Shown here: positions 21,661 to 32,759 of the stretch, piece after piece | How positions within the stretch are numbered: the stretch's first letter is position 1 | Layout of the letters: every line of letters begins with the position of its first letter | NCBI RefSeq assembly: GCF_047948215.1 | Contig: NC_134455.1 | Location: 73,309,689-73,373,688 of the forward strand | From: Lycorma delicatula | Taxonomy: Eukaryota; Arthropoda; Insecta; Hemiptera; Fulgoridae | DNA length: 64,000 nt | Reading direction: 5' to 3' | Program-made: the position numbers and the translations under genes | Notes under the pieces: generated by a model | What the model was told of the DNA's origin: nothing | Databases searched by the model: none | Seen by the model: only the letters and a program-made list of their open reading frames with translations

Positions 21661-22248
21661 ACCTCTTGCTCTGTCAAGATGTTATTGACCATGCCTCGGC
21701 ATCCGTGACCAGAGAAACGCAAATTCCAAGGCAGCGCTTATCCTCTCCCTACATTACATCACCATTATTCCTTTGCATCAGTCCAGTCATGTTTGTATGC
21801 GTGCCTGGAAGACAAAAGTCCGATTTATATTTGACTGACCTTCAAACTTTTCATTTATCAGCACCCTATCTGTTTTTCCTCTCTCCTTTAAGTTGGTGTT
21901 TTTCTCGTTTATTCTCATTCTATTAAAATATTCTAAATTATATATTTATATAATATAAATATATAATTTCGCTGCAATTCGTGGATCAGTATACGGATAC
22001 CGATATCTGAAAAGTAAAATATTTGTAAAGAAACAAGAAACAACGTAGAATGACTTAACGGCACCGTTTGGAAATGAGTGTTCAATGAAAGAAAATAAGA
22101 AAAAGTTTATTTTCTCTCGGTTTGTGAGCCATCTAGATAACATAAGTCGTATGTATTATCCATAAGGTTAAAATAAGGCATTATCTACGGTAATAGGGCA
22201 TATATGAGATTTTTCATTAAATAATAAAACTTTAATGAAGTTTTATGT
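21661..22248. other. Spacer
   Basis: No supported gene. Open stretches at 21666-21926 (plus) and 21946-22143 (minus) show no domain and no codon bias. Confidence 0.35.
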
Positions 22249-22510
22249 AAAAATTACTAATACCTAATATGGGCTTATGGAAGTCAACACTGGGGATCAA
22301 CAAGTAATCCTAATAATCCAGTTACCCATTGTTTCCATCGTAGAATTATAAGAAAGGTCACTAACACTCAAGGTTCGTACAAACCTCTTATATATAAAAA
22401 ACTGTAAAAGAAAAAATTAAACTTTCCAGCATAAAAAAAGAAAACAAACTGGAAAACTACGAGTATCCAAAATTTGTATGTTTTCTATTCTGATTTTTCA
22501 TTAAAAAAAA
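22249..22510 (+). pseudogene. Jockey-like LINE RT fragment (thumb)
   Basis: Plus-strand reading gives 'LIWAYGSQHWGSTSNPNNPV' and 'HRRIIRKVTN', matching the 'P.W.YG.Q.WG.......I' block and following 'Q...LR.I' of jockey-type pol. After a frame change, 'SSIKKENKLENYEYPKFV' fits the 'Y..RL..H.NPLA' segment that comes next in the family. Only about 260 bases survive, with both ends lost and stops inside. Codon positions are heavily mutated, so the insertion is old. Confidence 0.6.
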
Positions 22511-22980
22511 AGAAAAATGTAAAGAATGGTCCAAATTAAAGAAACTCAAATTCATCGATTTTCCCCTAAAATAGGATGAATAACTTGTCATTTATGTTAT
22601 TTCATTCTATTTAATTCAATTAAATTTGATTCTCATGGATTTTTTTATAACCCATTGTTTTTACGCATTATAATCTTCCATCATAGTAATTATAGTCATT
22701 ATTAATTTTCCGTATTTATTATTAAAATAATTTATCTTTGTTGTAATCTAATTCCTATAATTAATAATTCAATAGTTTTATCATTGTTTCGTTATATCAT
22801 TTATCGTTCATTTACTTGATCTTTTCATTTCATTCATTTGTGGAATAATCTTGTATTGGAAGCAATATGTTTATTATTGTCATCTTCACGTTAAAAATTT
22901 CATTCTTCATATTTGTTTACAATTTTTTTTTTTTTATAAGTAAAACGTATATAAATTAACCTAATATATTATTATAAGTG
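22511..22980. other. AT-rich spacer
   Basis: Nothing recognisable. Confidence 0.4.
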
Positions 22981-22981
22981 C

Positions 22982-23021
<40 letters not shown>

Positions 23022-23042
23022 TCGCGCGCGCGCACGCGCGCT
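22981..23042. repeat. Compound (TA)n(TG)n(CG)n tract, Z-DNA prone
   Basis: TA repeats run into about twelve TG repeats and then, after 'ttc', into 'gcgcgcgcgcacgcgcgc'. It is an almost uninterrupted alternating purine-pyrimidine tract of more than 55 bases ending in CG steps, unusual in this AT-rich sequence. Confidence 0.95.
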
Positions 23043-23148
23043 TGTGTGGTTGAGTGTGTTTTAAATATTTCAATTGATGGAGATAAGTTAATTAATTTAT
23101 TTTTAATGAGTATATTACGCATTTAATTAGCTATACAACTTTTCAGTT

Positions 23149-23149
<1 letters not shown>

Positions 23150-23180
<31 letters not shown>
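23150..23180. repeat. (AAT)n microsatellite
   Basis: About ten AAT units. Confidence 0.95.
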
Positions 23181-24489
23181 CATCTTCTAGTTATTAAGCA
23201 TTTGATGAGCTTCAATTCATTAAAATGTTAAGAAGTACATTAATTTACAAAAATAAAAACACAATGCTGCCTTTTCATCTCATCATGACTGCTTTCAATG
23301 TTGTCTTTTACCAAAGATTTTCGATGGTAGTGAAGAGGAAAAAAATGAAAATTAAAAATCCTTTTTTTTAAAAAAAAAATTAAAAAACAAGAAAGAAAGA
23401 ATATACTTTTATGTTTTCGCTAATAATAATCGAATGAATTGCAGGCAGCACTTTGCTTTCATTTTAACTAATTAAATGCCTCTCTCGTGTAAATGTAGTA
23501 GTATTTCTAAAGTATTCTTCTGATTAGCAATATAAAAAAGAGTTTAAAAGATTTTTTTTATATTGTACGGCTATGTATTAATTTAAGTGACTTTTTTTAA
23601 ATGATTTTTTTTTTTTAATAAAAAAGATTAATTTTTTGTATAATTTCTGCGTGGTTTAATTTCACAAATACATAAAATTCATTCATATTAATACTACAAA
23701 AGATACTTTTATAAATTACATTCCATCTTTGTACAAAAGGCTAGATACCATTCGTTATTGAACTTATCTAAGAGTTAACTGGTTCACTACATTGGTCTGT
23801 TATGTCAATAAGAGATTTAACGGGTCTTACGCATTGTTTACTTAACAGGCTAATACTATGGAAGTTTATAGTTTAGATGAAGTTGACGCAAATTTTGGAC
23901 CAAGAACTTTCTTTTACTTACAGTAATAATATCCTCATGATGTTTAGTTTTTAAAATTAAATAAAAAATAGTTTTGAAAAGATTACCATAAAAATAACAC
24001 TTGACCATAAATATTATTATTAAAACAATTTTTAATTATGGCCCAAATTCAAATTTTCATTCAAAGACTATGAAAAATGATTTCAATGTATAACATAAGT
24101 AATATGATACGAAAAGAGATAAATTATATTGATGCTAGTTACTGAGTATGAACTAAGATTCAGGTCGTTGGAATTCGGGACTATTTATTTTTTTTTTATA
24201 ATTAATCTGATTTTACGTAAATGTCCTATGAATTCTCGTGAAAATACTTTGAATATCATAACATCAGTCTGTACATTATTCCAATACTGAAGATGAATAC
24301 AGTACAAAAAGAAGAAAAATCTTTTTAAATTTTAAAAAGATTTTGGTTAAAAAAGTGTTCAGCTACGTATGAGAAAAATGTCACAGCGGTTCATTAGAGG
24401 AGTGCTCTCTAAAAAAATAATAGTTTCGATAAAAAAAAGTAATTTTTGAATAAACAAATATACAACTAAAAAAATTTTGTGCGGACGCT
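23181..24489. other. AT-rich spacer
   Basis: No gene or classified repeat was recognised. Confidence 0.4.
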
Positions 24490-24703
24490 ACATAACTTCC
24501 TTGTACGCCTGTAAGTTACATATACACATTTTTTGCTGCATTTCATTTAAACTTATTTCATTGTGATAGACACCACATTGCATCACATTTTTTTGTGGTG
24601 TCCGTATCAGCATTTTATATTAGCTTGTACATTAATTTTGTTTCACGTCGCTCAAGTAGTTACGTGGTATAAGTGAGAACGTATCGGATCCGTAACCATG
24701 CAA

Positions 24704-24800
24704 TCCGAACACATCGGTTCGAATCCGACTTCATATAAATATATATTTTTAACATTTTTTTTTTTTATTTAAATATATTGATTTATTAATAATTATTAAC
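24704..24800 (+). repeat. Left inverted arm of composite element
   Basis: It starts 'gaacacatcggttcgaatcc' and runs to 'ttaataattatta'. It matches the reverse complement of 24955-25043 along nearly its whole length, with scattered differences. It includes the intact B-box. Confidence 0.8.
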
Positions 24801-24954
24801 TGTGTAAAAATTTTTGAATTAAAATGAAAAGTACATAAAATTTTACTTCACTAATAACGTCTTATTTATATATATATATTTGTTATTATTGAATTATTTA
24901 TTGTAAAACGTTTTTTACAATCAGAGTCAAAAAAAAATTGTTTAATAAAAAAAA

Positions 24955-25043
24955 TTTTAATAATTATTAATAAATCAATAATTTAAATTTAAAAAAACAG
25001 TTAAAAAATATATGTATATGAAGTCGGATTCAAACTGATGTGC
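24955..25043 (-). repeat. Right inverted arm of composite element
   Basis: Reverse complement reads 'cacatcagtttgaatccgac' and on to 'ttaataattatta', matching the left arm. Its B-box equivalent is 'agtttgaatcc', so two of the box positions have changed. Confidence 0.8.
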
Positions 25044-25485
25044 CTTCCCCCTTGTAAGATCCAAATATTTCATTAATTGAAATTTTATTTGGCTGTAACT
25101 CTGAAACGAATGAAAATAAGTACCGCTTATGATATATCATTGAGAAGCTCTCGATGAGGGCTTATTATTGCAGTTAAGAAAAAATCCAAAACGAAATTTT
25201 TTGGATTTTGGACTTTTTTGTACACTTTTTATCCATTCGATTGCAATCAAAAGGGGAGGTGCGACAATTAGATGTTGCAGCAATTTTAAATCCATAATGT
25301 CAACATCCTTCGGGTAATCGTTTTTGAGTTATGAGAGATACATACTTATGTACGTACAGAAGTCACACTGAAACTAGTCAAAATGGATTCAGGGATATTT
25401 AGAATGAATATTACCGTTGAAATCTGAAAACCGAAATTTTTCGCGATCACAATATTTCCTTTACAAGGAAGTACAAGGAAGTAAC

Positions 25486-27359
25486 TAGTCGAATTGAGAG
25501 CATCTTACTTTTATTTAAATAATTTATAAAGCTAAGTTAAAAATAAGTAGTACGTCATTCCTGTTTCGATTGATTTAAAGCTTAGATTATTATCATCTAA
25601 GTTTTCTATAATTGTCATAGTAATAATGTATAAAATTATGACATAAAATAAATGTCATTAGAAAATTAATTAAATTTCTAGTGACTTAATTGTTTGTTCC
25701 TTCCCACTTGTTTTTAAAAGGAAGAGCGTTAAAAATTTTTTTTTAAGCTTTCAGCTAGAGGCTGGTTTGTTCCAATTCTTCATTCCTTTCAGTTCCGTGT
25801 TAATTTTTTAACTTCAACATATTTACTACATCCTAATTTTCCAGTAATCTGTTTGAGTAATACAGTTTTTAATTTCTCTTCTATCCTATTCATCTTAAGA
25901 CCTCTTTATTTTGAATTTTACCAACCAATCTAATTTTCAACGTCTTTCTTAACAATCATTTCCAAGCATTCTTTTCTTTTCTGTATTTTCTGTAGCTTTT
26001 AATTTGCTACTATAAAACGTTAAAATATAGACGAAACGGTAAATATAATAGATGTAAATTTAATTGAATGTAATTAGAATGAAATTATATAAATGAGTTA
26101 AGTTATTCATCTTTTTTTAGTGGAAAATTAGCTTATTTGAGTCTCTTTAACCTGAGTCTTTTTTTTTTTTTTAAGAAATGAAAGAAGATAGAAATAAAAA
26201 TTTTGAATACTTTTACAGTCTGAAAGAAAATAGATACAAAAATTATTTTTAATTTATATATCTATATTTGCTAGCAGCAGACTTTTTTCTGCATGAATGA
26301 TCTGCTTGCTTGTGCCAATCTGGTTTTAATGTCTAATTAGTTCATACATCATTTGTATTAACTATAAATTAAGTAGCAAACATTCTCCCTCTTCTTCCAT
26401 ATTTTGCAAATATGAAAAAATTATTTAATTTATTTCAGGCTGAAATTTTTTTCAAGCAATAAATTCATGCTATTATTTATTTATTTCTTTTAACTTATTA
26501 TTGGTTTCTACCAAAAAAAAAGACACCTCATCAAATCTTAACATTTGTATTCTTTCCCCTAAATAATTATACTGCTGTCAGATTTTTTTCTTTAAATTTC
26601 TGTGTTGGTTTTTGTCTGTACATGTTGAAAAGAAGGTGAGATCTACACATCCTTGTCTTAATTCTAGCTTAAAATTAAAATATTTCTTTACCCCTATATA
26701 TAATACTAGCTTTCCTTCAATTTTTTTTAATTTTATTCCATTTTACATAATGAAATGCCTTGTAGATGACTATTCTTTTTAAGGCTGCTTTTGAAAATTA
26801 ATCTAAGAGCTTGAATATCCTTTCTTGTACTCGTGATCTTTTGCTACTATTTTGTGTATTTTACGAACTGATCTTCATCAAATACACGTCACACCGCTTT
26901 CTAATTTCCAGTGAGTGCACTATACCAAGAAGTATTTTTTGTGTATGAGATGTGGCCGGTAGTTCTGTAGTTATCAGATCAATTTACTGCTGCATTCCGT
27001 GGTATGCTAACAATTTCACTCATTTAAAAATCTTACGGTGTTTCTCCCACCTCATTCAATGTTTATTTGATTTAAATTTACATTATTATTGTGATGAAAA
27101 GATGAGATGTAATTTGTTTAAGATATGTAATAGTTAAATTACAAATAGTAGGAGTGCTTAAATTTAAAATATAATTTGAATTTGGCGACAAATAAGAGAA
27201 ATGCCGTAGTAGGTTCTAATGGGTGGAAACAAGTACTAACACAATCCACTCGTTCAGCACCCAGGTGTTATATATTATTTTTTTACAAGTGTGAAGTGAA
27301 AAAACGTTCATACAAAAATGAAACAGCGAATTATTATAACATGTATTACAAAACAAAAT
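25486..27359. other. AT-rich spacer
   Basis: No gene is supported. Small open stretches around 26950-27360 have no domain. Confidence 0.4.
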
Positions 27360-28335
27360 AAGAAACCGTCAGAAATTAATGAAAGACTTAAAAAGATAAG
27401 TTTGGTGAGGAAACATCGACAATCATAATTGTCTATAAACAGAGTAATCCTTTAAATACGTTCGAGAAATTGTAGAGAATGAACCGCCCTCTTGGCGTCT
27501 GAAATCATTAACAGAAAAAATGGGTGTCGTCGTATTATAGCGCGGAATACTTCGTCTGTATTTAATATCAGTATCGGTAGTGTGGATAGCTGTATCAGGA
27601 ATCAGCCTAATTACCGGAAAGTACATACACGTTGGATTTCAAGAATGCTAACGGACAAACATACTTCTGTAAGTGGCTCACACATTGTCAGCCCAATATC
27701 CTTATACTGGGCTTACGTTACCCTTTTCCTTAAAAGGGCAACGTATAGACTTTATTGTCACTACTGAATTAACTTGGGTATACTATTACCACAGAAAGCA
27801 AAAGAACATCGATATCACAGCAACATCCTTCATTCGAAAACGAAAAGCAAAATCACTTTTTAAGCAGGAAAAAATTATAACTTCCTTCTTTTGAGATATG
27901 CGGGTTGTTCTAAAAGTCGATTTCCTAACAGAGCAATGCACTATAAAGGATATATTACTCAAATTTACTTAAGGACCCAATAAAAACTGGAAAAACAGAA
28001 AAGATCGGAAATAAATGAATATTCCGTCTGATTTTTAAAGGATAATGTGCTACGTCATGCGGCCGTTCTACGATGGCTAAAATCCTTGATTTAAAGTAGA
28101 CTATTCTGCAACATACCCCGAATAATCAGAACCTTGCATTTTTTGACCTCTTTCACCTTTGGATGCTTTGAAGGAGCTGTATGAGGCAAATTGTTTTGTT
28201 CCAATGAAAGTTTATTGGAGTTGTTCGATAGTGGGTCCATCAGCTCAGCAGCCACAGCAATTTTTTTCTGAAGGAATAGAAAGCTTTCAAAGTAGGCGTC
28301 TGTGAACTGATAAGGAGGGAGTCTATTTTAAAAAA
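27360..28335 (+). pseudogene. Mariner-family transposase relic 3
   Basis: The plus-strand order of motifs follows a mariner transposase: 'KPSEINERLKK' (N-terminal helix-turn-helix), 'NISIGSVDSCIRNQPNYRKV', 'HTRWISRMLTDKHTSV', 'TELTWVYYYHRKQK' and 'RKRKAKSLFKQEKIITSFF'. 'DMRVVLKVDFL' comes next, then a degenerate second-Asp region beginning 'KDNVLRHAAVLRW', the third-Asp region 'NQNLAFFDLF', and a C-terminal 'FFSEGIESF...GVYFKK' near 28260-28335. The first catalytic Asp lies where the usual DETW reads 'ELTW', so it is lost. Frames change several times and stops are present. The length agrees with a complete, decayed transposase. Termini were not found. Confidence 0.75.
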
Positions 28336-29565
28336 TAACAGTGCGTAATTTACTTGTTTTGTGTTACTTATTGAATAAATTATTATAATAACTTTAAATT
28401 GAACCCTCCTGTTTCTGTATTATCGTTTCCCTGTCGCGGCTTCGCCCGCAATATCAATGCTGCGTGTGTGTATTTGTGTGCGCGTGCACCTATAATGACA
28501 AATAAATAACAGTTTTTCAAATTTGGCTGTACATTCACAGACGACGAGGTTACAGACACAACGTTAAGAAATTCGTACAAGTTGAGCTAAGCGATAGCAG
28601 ATTACAAGAGTCATTATTCTACATTGAATTATCTTATATTTACGTACTAAAAAATCTTAGTATGTAACTTTTGGTGAAATCTTTTATTTTTATTAATGTA
28701 ATTATGCCTTTTTATTTTAATTTTAAATTAAGAGTATGATATGACTGTTTCATAAATATTGTTAGTTCCTCGGTAGGCTTTCCTTTATCAAAAACTTGAA
28801 ATTGCAAATTCCATATAAATCATTCAATCTTTATAATGTGTGGAAGGATTAGTGACATCCCAGTTTTTTTAATCAAAACGTGTGATTTTATTAAATAAAA
28901 AGTTATTTTTTAATTTAAATTTTAAAATTACTCTACCGAGTCTGGTTTCTGATTTGTTTTGAGAATTCTTAAGCACCACCTGAAGGACACGTGTAACTTA
29001 AGGAATTATTCGGTGGTTAGTGGAATTATTCGGTGGAATTAGTCGTTGTCACCTAATTAATTGATTTAAATTAATTTATGAATTACTTTTATAGCTAATT
29101 TAGGGCTGCTAAATGAACTTTTTAAAGGTAAACGATAAAACTGTTTAAATTTAGTGTTAAAATTTATTTAAAATGAAAAATTATTTATTATACATTTTTT
29201 ATACATAAAAAAATTTATGAAGAGGAGGTTTGTGTAGTTTTGTTCTAAATTCTAGAACAATTTTGATGTGAATTGTGTGTAAAAAAACACCAACGAAGAT
29301 TAAATTAAAGCTAGATTACCGTCCAATATTGTCATTTTAGCCACAGTTTTAACAGATTAAACAAATCACAGAACCCAATTTGTTATGGAATTCCAGTAAT
29401 TTACCCCGTCAACTAATTTTTAACCAATACAGATTGCCTGTTGCGACAGGCAACTACATTGTGATGTAGTTATTACGAACCTAATTGATTATCATACTAC
29501 AAGTCAAGGATATTTACTTTTCTTTTATATATTTTATGTAGAAGAATATTTATCTACCCCAATTT
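28336..29565. other. Spacer with a GC-rich motif
   Basis: Mostly AT-rich. At about 28424-28450 'cctgtcgcggcttcgcccgc' resembles a GC-rich signature common in invertebrate transposon tails. A 15-base direct repeat 'ggaattattcggtgg' recurs at 29002 and 29022. Confidence 0.4.
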
Positions 29566-29622
29566 TTTGTTATTATTATTATTGCTGTTTTATAATAATA
29601 ATTATTATTATTATTATGGTTG
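29566..29622. repeat. (ATT)n/(AAT)n tract at LINE 3' end
   Basis: Two ATT-type runs separated by 'gctgttttataataataa'. On the minus strand this gives an (AAT)n-like tail directly after the LINE that ends near 29640, so it may be that element's 3' tail. Confidence 0.8.
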
Positions 29623-29639
29623 ATTTTCAAGTTACTGAT

Positions 29640-31300
29640 TCGAATTGTGACTGGGCTTTAGTTGACCACTAATCACACGCCTCATAATATTGGTGGTTTC
29701 TAAAATCACCTTTTGGAAAAGAGTTATCACATTATGATATCCACTTTCGTGAGGGAGTTCTTGAGATTGTAGGGATTTCCCCCGTTCCATCCAAACCTCA
29801 TTCTGATGCCACATTTTGGCCGCAGGGGCAAATATCTCTCTATCTTCTCGTTTTGTGAGATTGTTTGCCAATGGCTCTTCTTATCCATATATACAATATC
29901 TGTCTTATTATTACTTCAGGTCTTATCCGATGTTAGCATTCAATTTTAGTAAAATTTAATATTTTCGGTATCAGGTATCGGTTCCACTTTATATACCAGT
30001 ACACAATATGACTTAATACATTTATTATCCCGTTATTAGACAATAGTTGTGGATGAATCACTCCTGTGATATAGTTGTGCTTCTTAATATATTCTCTTGT
30101 GTTCCCTTAGGACATGCATTTACTATGTGGTCTACATTTCCCATGAACTGCCAGAACATCCGTCATTTGTCTGCAGCCAGTTCAGCTTCTTTCAAAATAT
30201 ATTTCTTGTAGCCCCTTTAGAAACTGCCTGATCTTAAATAGCCAGCATGAATCCCTCCGCCTCCGAAAAAATGTCGCCTCTATTCAGTGTTCAGTATATA
30301 ACTTACCCTTCTTTTTATGTCTCCATTCCTCAAGTTAACTGAAAACCGTCCATGCAGCACTTTACTTTATCAGGCCTTAATTCTGGTATTCTCGGAGATT
30401 ATTTTTGTTTGTGGGTGGTACAGCAGATTTCTCAGAGTTAGAGGTGTCAAGACTTCATCTGCTCTGTCATAATAGCTTGAAACAGGCGACTATTCTCTGC
30501 TCTTTTTAAAAGAAATTTCTCAGCTTTCCAGTCTGAATATAGCACATTTTTTAATATCCAAATTCCCGCGGTCTCCCATTTTCCGCGGTGGGTAGAATCT
30601 CTCGACGGACATTCTATGATGGCGTATCCTGAATTTAATGCAAGAGTCTTAACCATTCGATTCAATGCATCGCGTTCATTTCCCAGACTGTATATTATCA
30701 CAGGCACAGCGTAAGTATTCAGCGCTTTGACCTTATTGCGGGCGTGAGGTGGGTGTTCATGGCTCTATTTTCTGGTCTGAAACTTATTTTTAACCTCTTC
30801 CTTCATCTTGCATTGTTGTATTCCAGTAGCCTGTTGGTCGCCTTGATATTAAAAATCGCCTTGTTCCATTCCCTCTATGCGGTGGCCTCGTCCTGCTGCA
30901 ATTTCGAACCCTTCACGATACTCCCATTTCCTTCTAACCATTTCACTTGTTCGGCACTTGTCAAATCCGAATGACATTTAACAACACGGCTGAATCTCGT
31001 AACTGTTTTCAATAAGGTGTCCAATTCTTTCTTCGCTTCTGCATTTATATTTTTGACATCCATATATAACAGGTGCGAAACAGTAACATTATCCTGTGGA
31101 CCGAGTGTAAATCTTTCATTCTTAATGTTCTGCATACTAGAAAAGGGGTTCATCGTGAGACACAACTGTATGGGGCTAATGGCGTCTCCTTGGATAATCC
31201 TCTTGTTATATCAATCTTTTATATCATGACTGGCCTCTGGTTTTGCTTATGTAGGCTAATGATTTTCATTCACTTTTCCATTAGATACGCTAAGCATTCC
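29640..31300 (-). pseudogene. LINE pol relic with RT and long C-terminal domain (minus)
   Basis: Read on the minus strand from 31300: a motif B region 'ITRGLSKET' with 'LCLTMNPFSSM', then motif C in 'HLLYMDVKNINAEAKKELDT', with YMDV at 31055-31066. The second catalytic Asp of the YMDD consensus is therefore replaced by Val. It continues with 'TLLKTVTRFSRVVK', 'KVKALNTYAVPVIIYSLG', 'LHGRF' and a 'WQFMGNVDHIVNACPKGTQE' zinc-binding-like segment (Cys/His-containing). The far C-terminus is 'TLFQKVILETTNIMRRVISG'. This order is that of a LINE family with a long C-terminal domain after RT. Such domains are often a restriction-type nuclease, but its catalytic residues cannot be read here. Many stops and frameshifts; the 5' part is lost. 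Clade not assigned. Confidence 0.7.
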
Positions 31301-32249
31301 AATACTTGAGTCTCAAATTTAAGTTATGCCGGGTAAAAAAACGTTTTTGTTAGTTACATATTACTTATTAAATCTATTTTCAAGTTTTGGGTAAACTAAA
31401 TCGATGTTTTATTTTGAACAGCTGTTTATTTATATTCAACAAACTGATTATAACACTTTTTTCCGCGGCTCTGAACCATCGATAGACACAAAAGTGACCA
31501 CAATGGCAGTGATTTCCAACAGTTGTCCCGAATTTAATAAAATATTTTTCGTGAAACAAAAGCATCTTCGCTGTAAATCAAAAAACTTCAGGTTTCACAT
31601 GGTTTTTCTTAATCTGAATTCAGCTGAAATCGCCTTCTTTAATGAAAATATACATATATAAATACGATTCGTCCATCCTGAGAAAGCGTAGGGATGATAA
31701 TGATACAAATGTTAGGATGTCTAACTTGTGTTCCGTTGTTTCACAAGTAACTAATTCTAAACCTGACGTTTCTGAAGACGTATTATTGGCAGCAAAGAGT
31801 AATGTTTTCAGGGAAATATCCTTGTCATTAAATTTCCCCCTCGAATTTGGTGCTGCAAACGCCTATTTTGGTTGATTTTTACGATGTGCTTTCCAATTTT
31901 CGTAGGAGTTCCAGTAAGACAGGAAATATGTGTTCTGCCCGAGGAGAATCTTGTGCTGTAGCAAACCATACTGGAATTAAAAACTCATACTCACTTGCAC
32001 TAAAAGCTCATATACAACCCCGGACTATTCACAGATTGTAAGGAAGTGACCTCAGAAAAATGATAAAGGTAAGATCACTAATCCTAGTTTGGGTGATTCT
32101 AATTCGAGCTCGAATGTTTTTGTTGGTTTTGCTAGCAAGTTAGACAAAAATATAATTGACGACGGCGCAAATATTGCTGCTCCAGAAATAAATAAAAGTA
32201 ATGAAAAATAAAAGGATTGACCAACTTGACCCGGTTATTTTCTACTTCA
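31301..32249. other. Unassigned stretch ahead of three LINE relics
   Basis: Open stretches on the plus strand (31642-31875, 31847-32041) have a coding-like composition but no domain I recognise. They could be a decayed LINE ORF1/5' region belonging to the next element. Nothing firmer can be said. Confidence 0.3.
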
Positions 32250-32745
32250 TTTTCTGCCGGTCATAAGAGAGCCGCTTGACAGACTTTCTCGGGGTGCCAG
32301 TTTAGGCACCCTGAGAAAGCTAGGCTTTGGTGTGGATAAAATCAGGAAGGATCCGAGTAAGGTCAGCAGTTATCGACCCGTCAGTCTCTAGTCGGTAATT
32401 GGCAAGTTGCTTGAAAGGCGATTTGTGGAACGGCTCTGGGAAAGCATCGACATGAACTCATTTCTAAAACGAGGCCAGTATGGCTTCATGAAAGGGGTTG
32501 CCACTGAGGATTGCATCTTAAATGCTCTTGCCGCGGTGGAAAGCGCCGACTGTAAATATATTTTGGCAATTTTTGTTGTCATATTGGCAGCATTTCCTTC
32601 CTTGTGTTGGAGTTTTGTTTTCTATGATTTGGAACGCCGCAATGGTTCCGTAGTCCTGCAGGTCGTAGTATGTAACTACTTGTCTGATAGCACGACTCTG
32701 TTTAAGGATGGGCAATTAGTCTCGCGACTAGCAATATGCTAGTAA
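32250..32745 (+). pseudogene. R1/jockey-like RT fragment 1 of the cluster
   Basis: Plus-strand reading gives 'DPSKVSSYRPVSL' with a stop, then 'VIGKLLERRFVERLWESIDM', 'QYGFMKGVATEDCILNALAA' and 'CNYLSDSTTLFKDGQLVSR'. These are RT fingers and palm segments in the right order. Motif A should follow 'YILAIFV' as 'D-I-S-G-A-F' but reads 'VILAAFPSLC', so the first catalytic Asp is lost. Motifs B and C and the C-terminus are absent, because another LINE begins immediately downstream at about 32760 in the same orientation. It is either truncated by that insertion or deleted at its 3' side. Confidence 0.7.
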
Positions 32746-32759
32746 TAATCGCGGCAGCA

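Larger units (their letters stand above)
24490..25485. mobile_element. Composite non-autonomous element with inverted arms and B-box
   Basis: Near the left edge 'acttccttgta' and near the right edge 'tacaaggaagt' form an 11-bp inverted pair. Inside lie a tRNA-like segment with a perfect pol III B-box 'ggttcgaatcc' (24716-24726), a long pair of inverted arms, and a right part (25060-25460) of a type I remember as highly repetitive in hemipterans. No coding frame exists. Possible readings are a SINE that inserted into a MITE, two tail-to-tail SINE copies, or one foldback element. Edges are approximate. Confidence 0.5.

Noticed and set aside
30744..31309. Plus-strand open frames opposite the 29.6-31.3 kb LINE
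   Set aside because: The minus strand carries ordered RT motifs; these are shadows.
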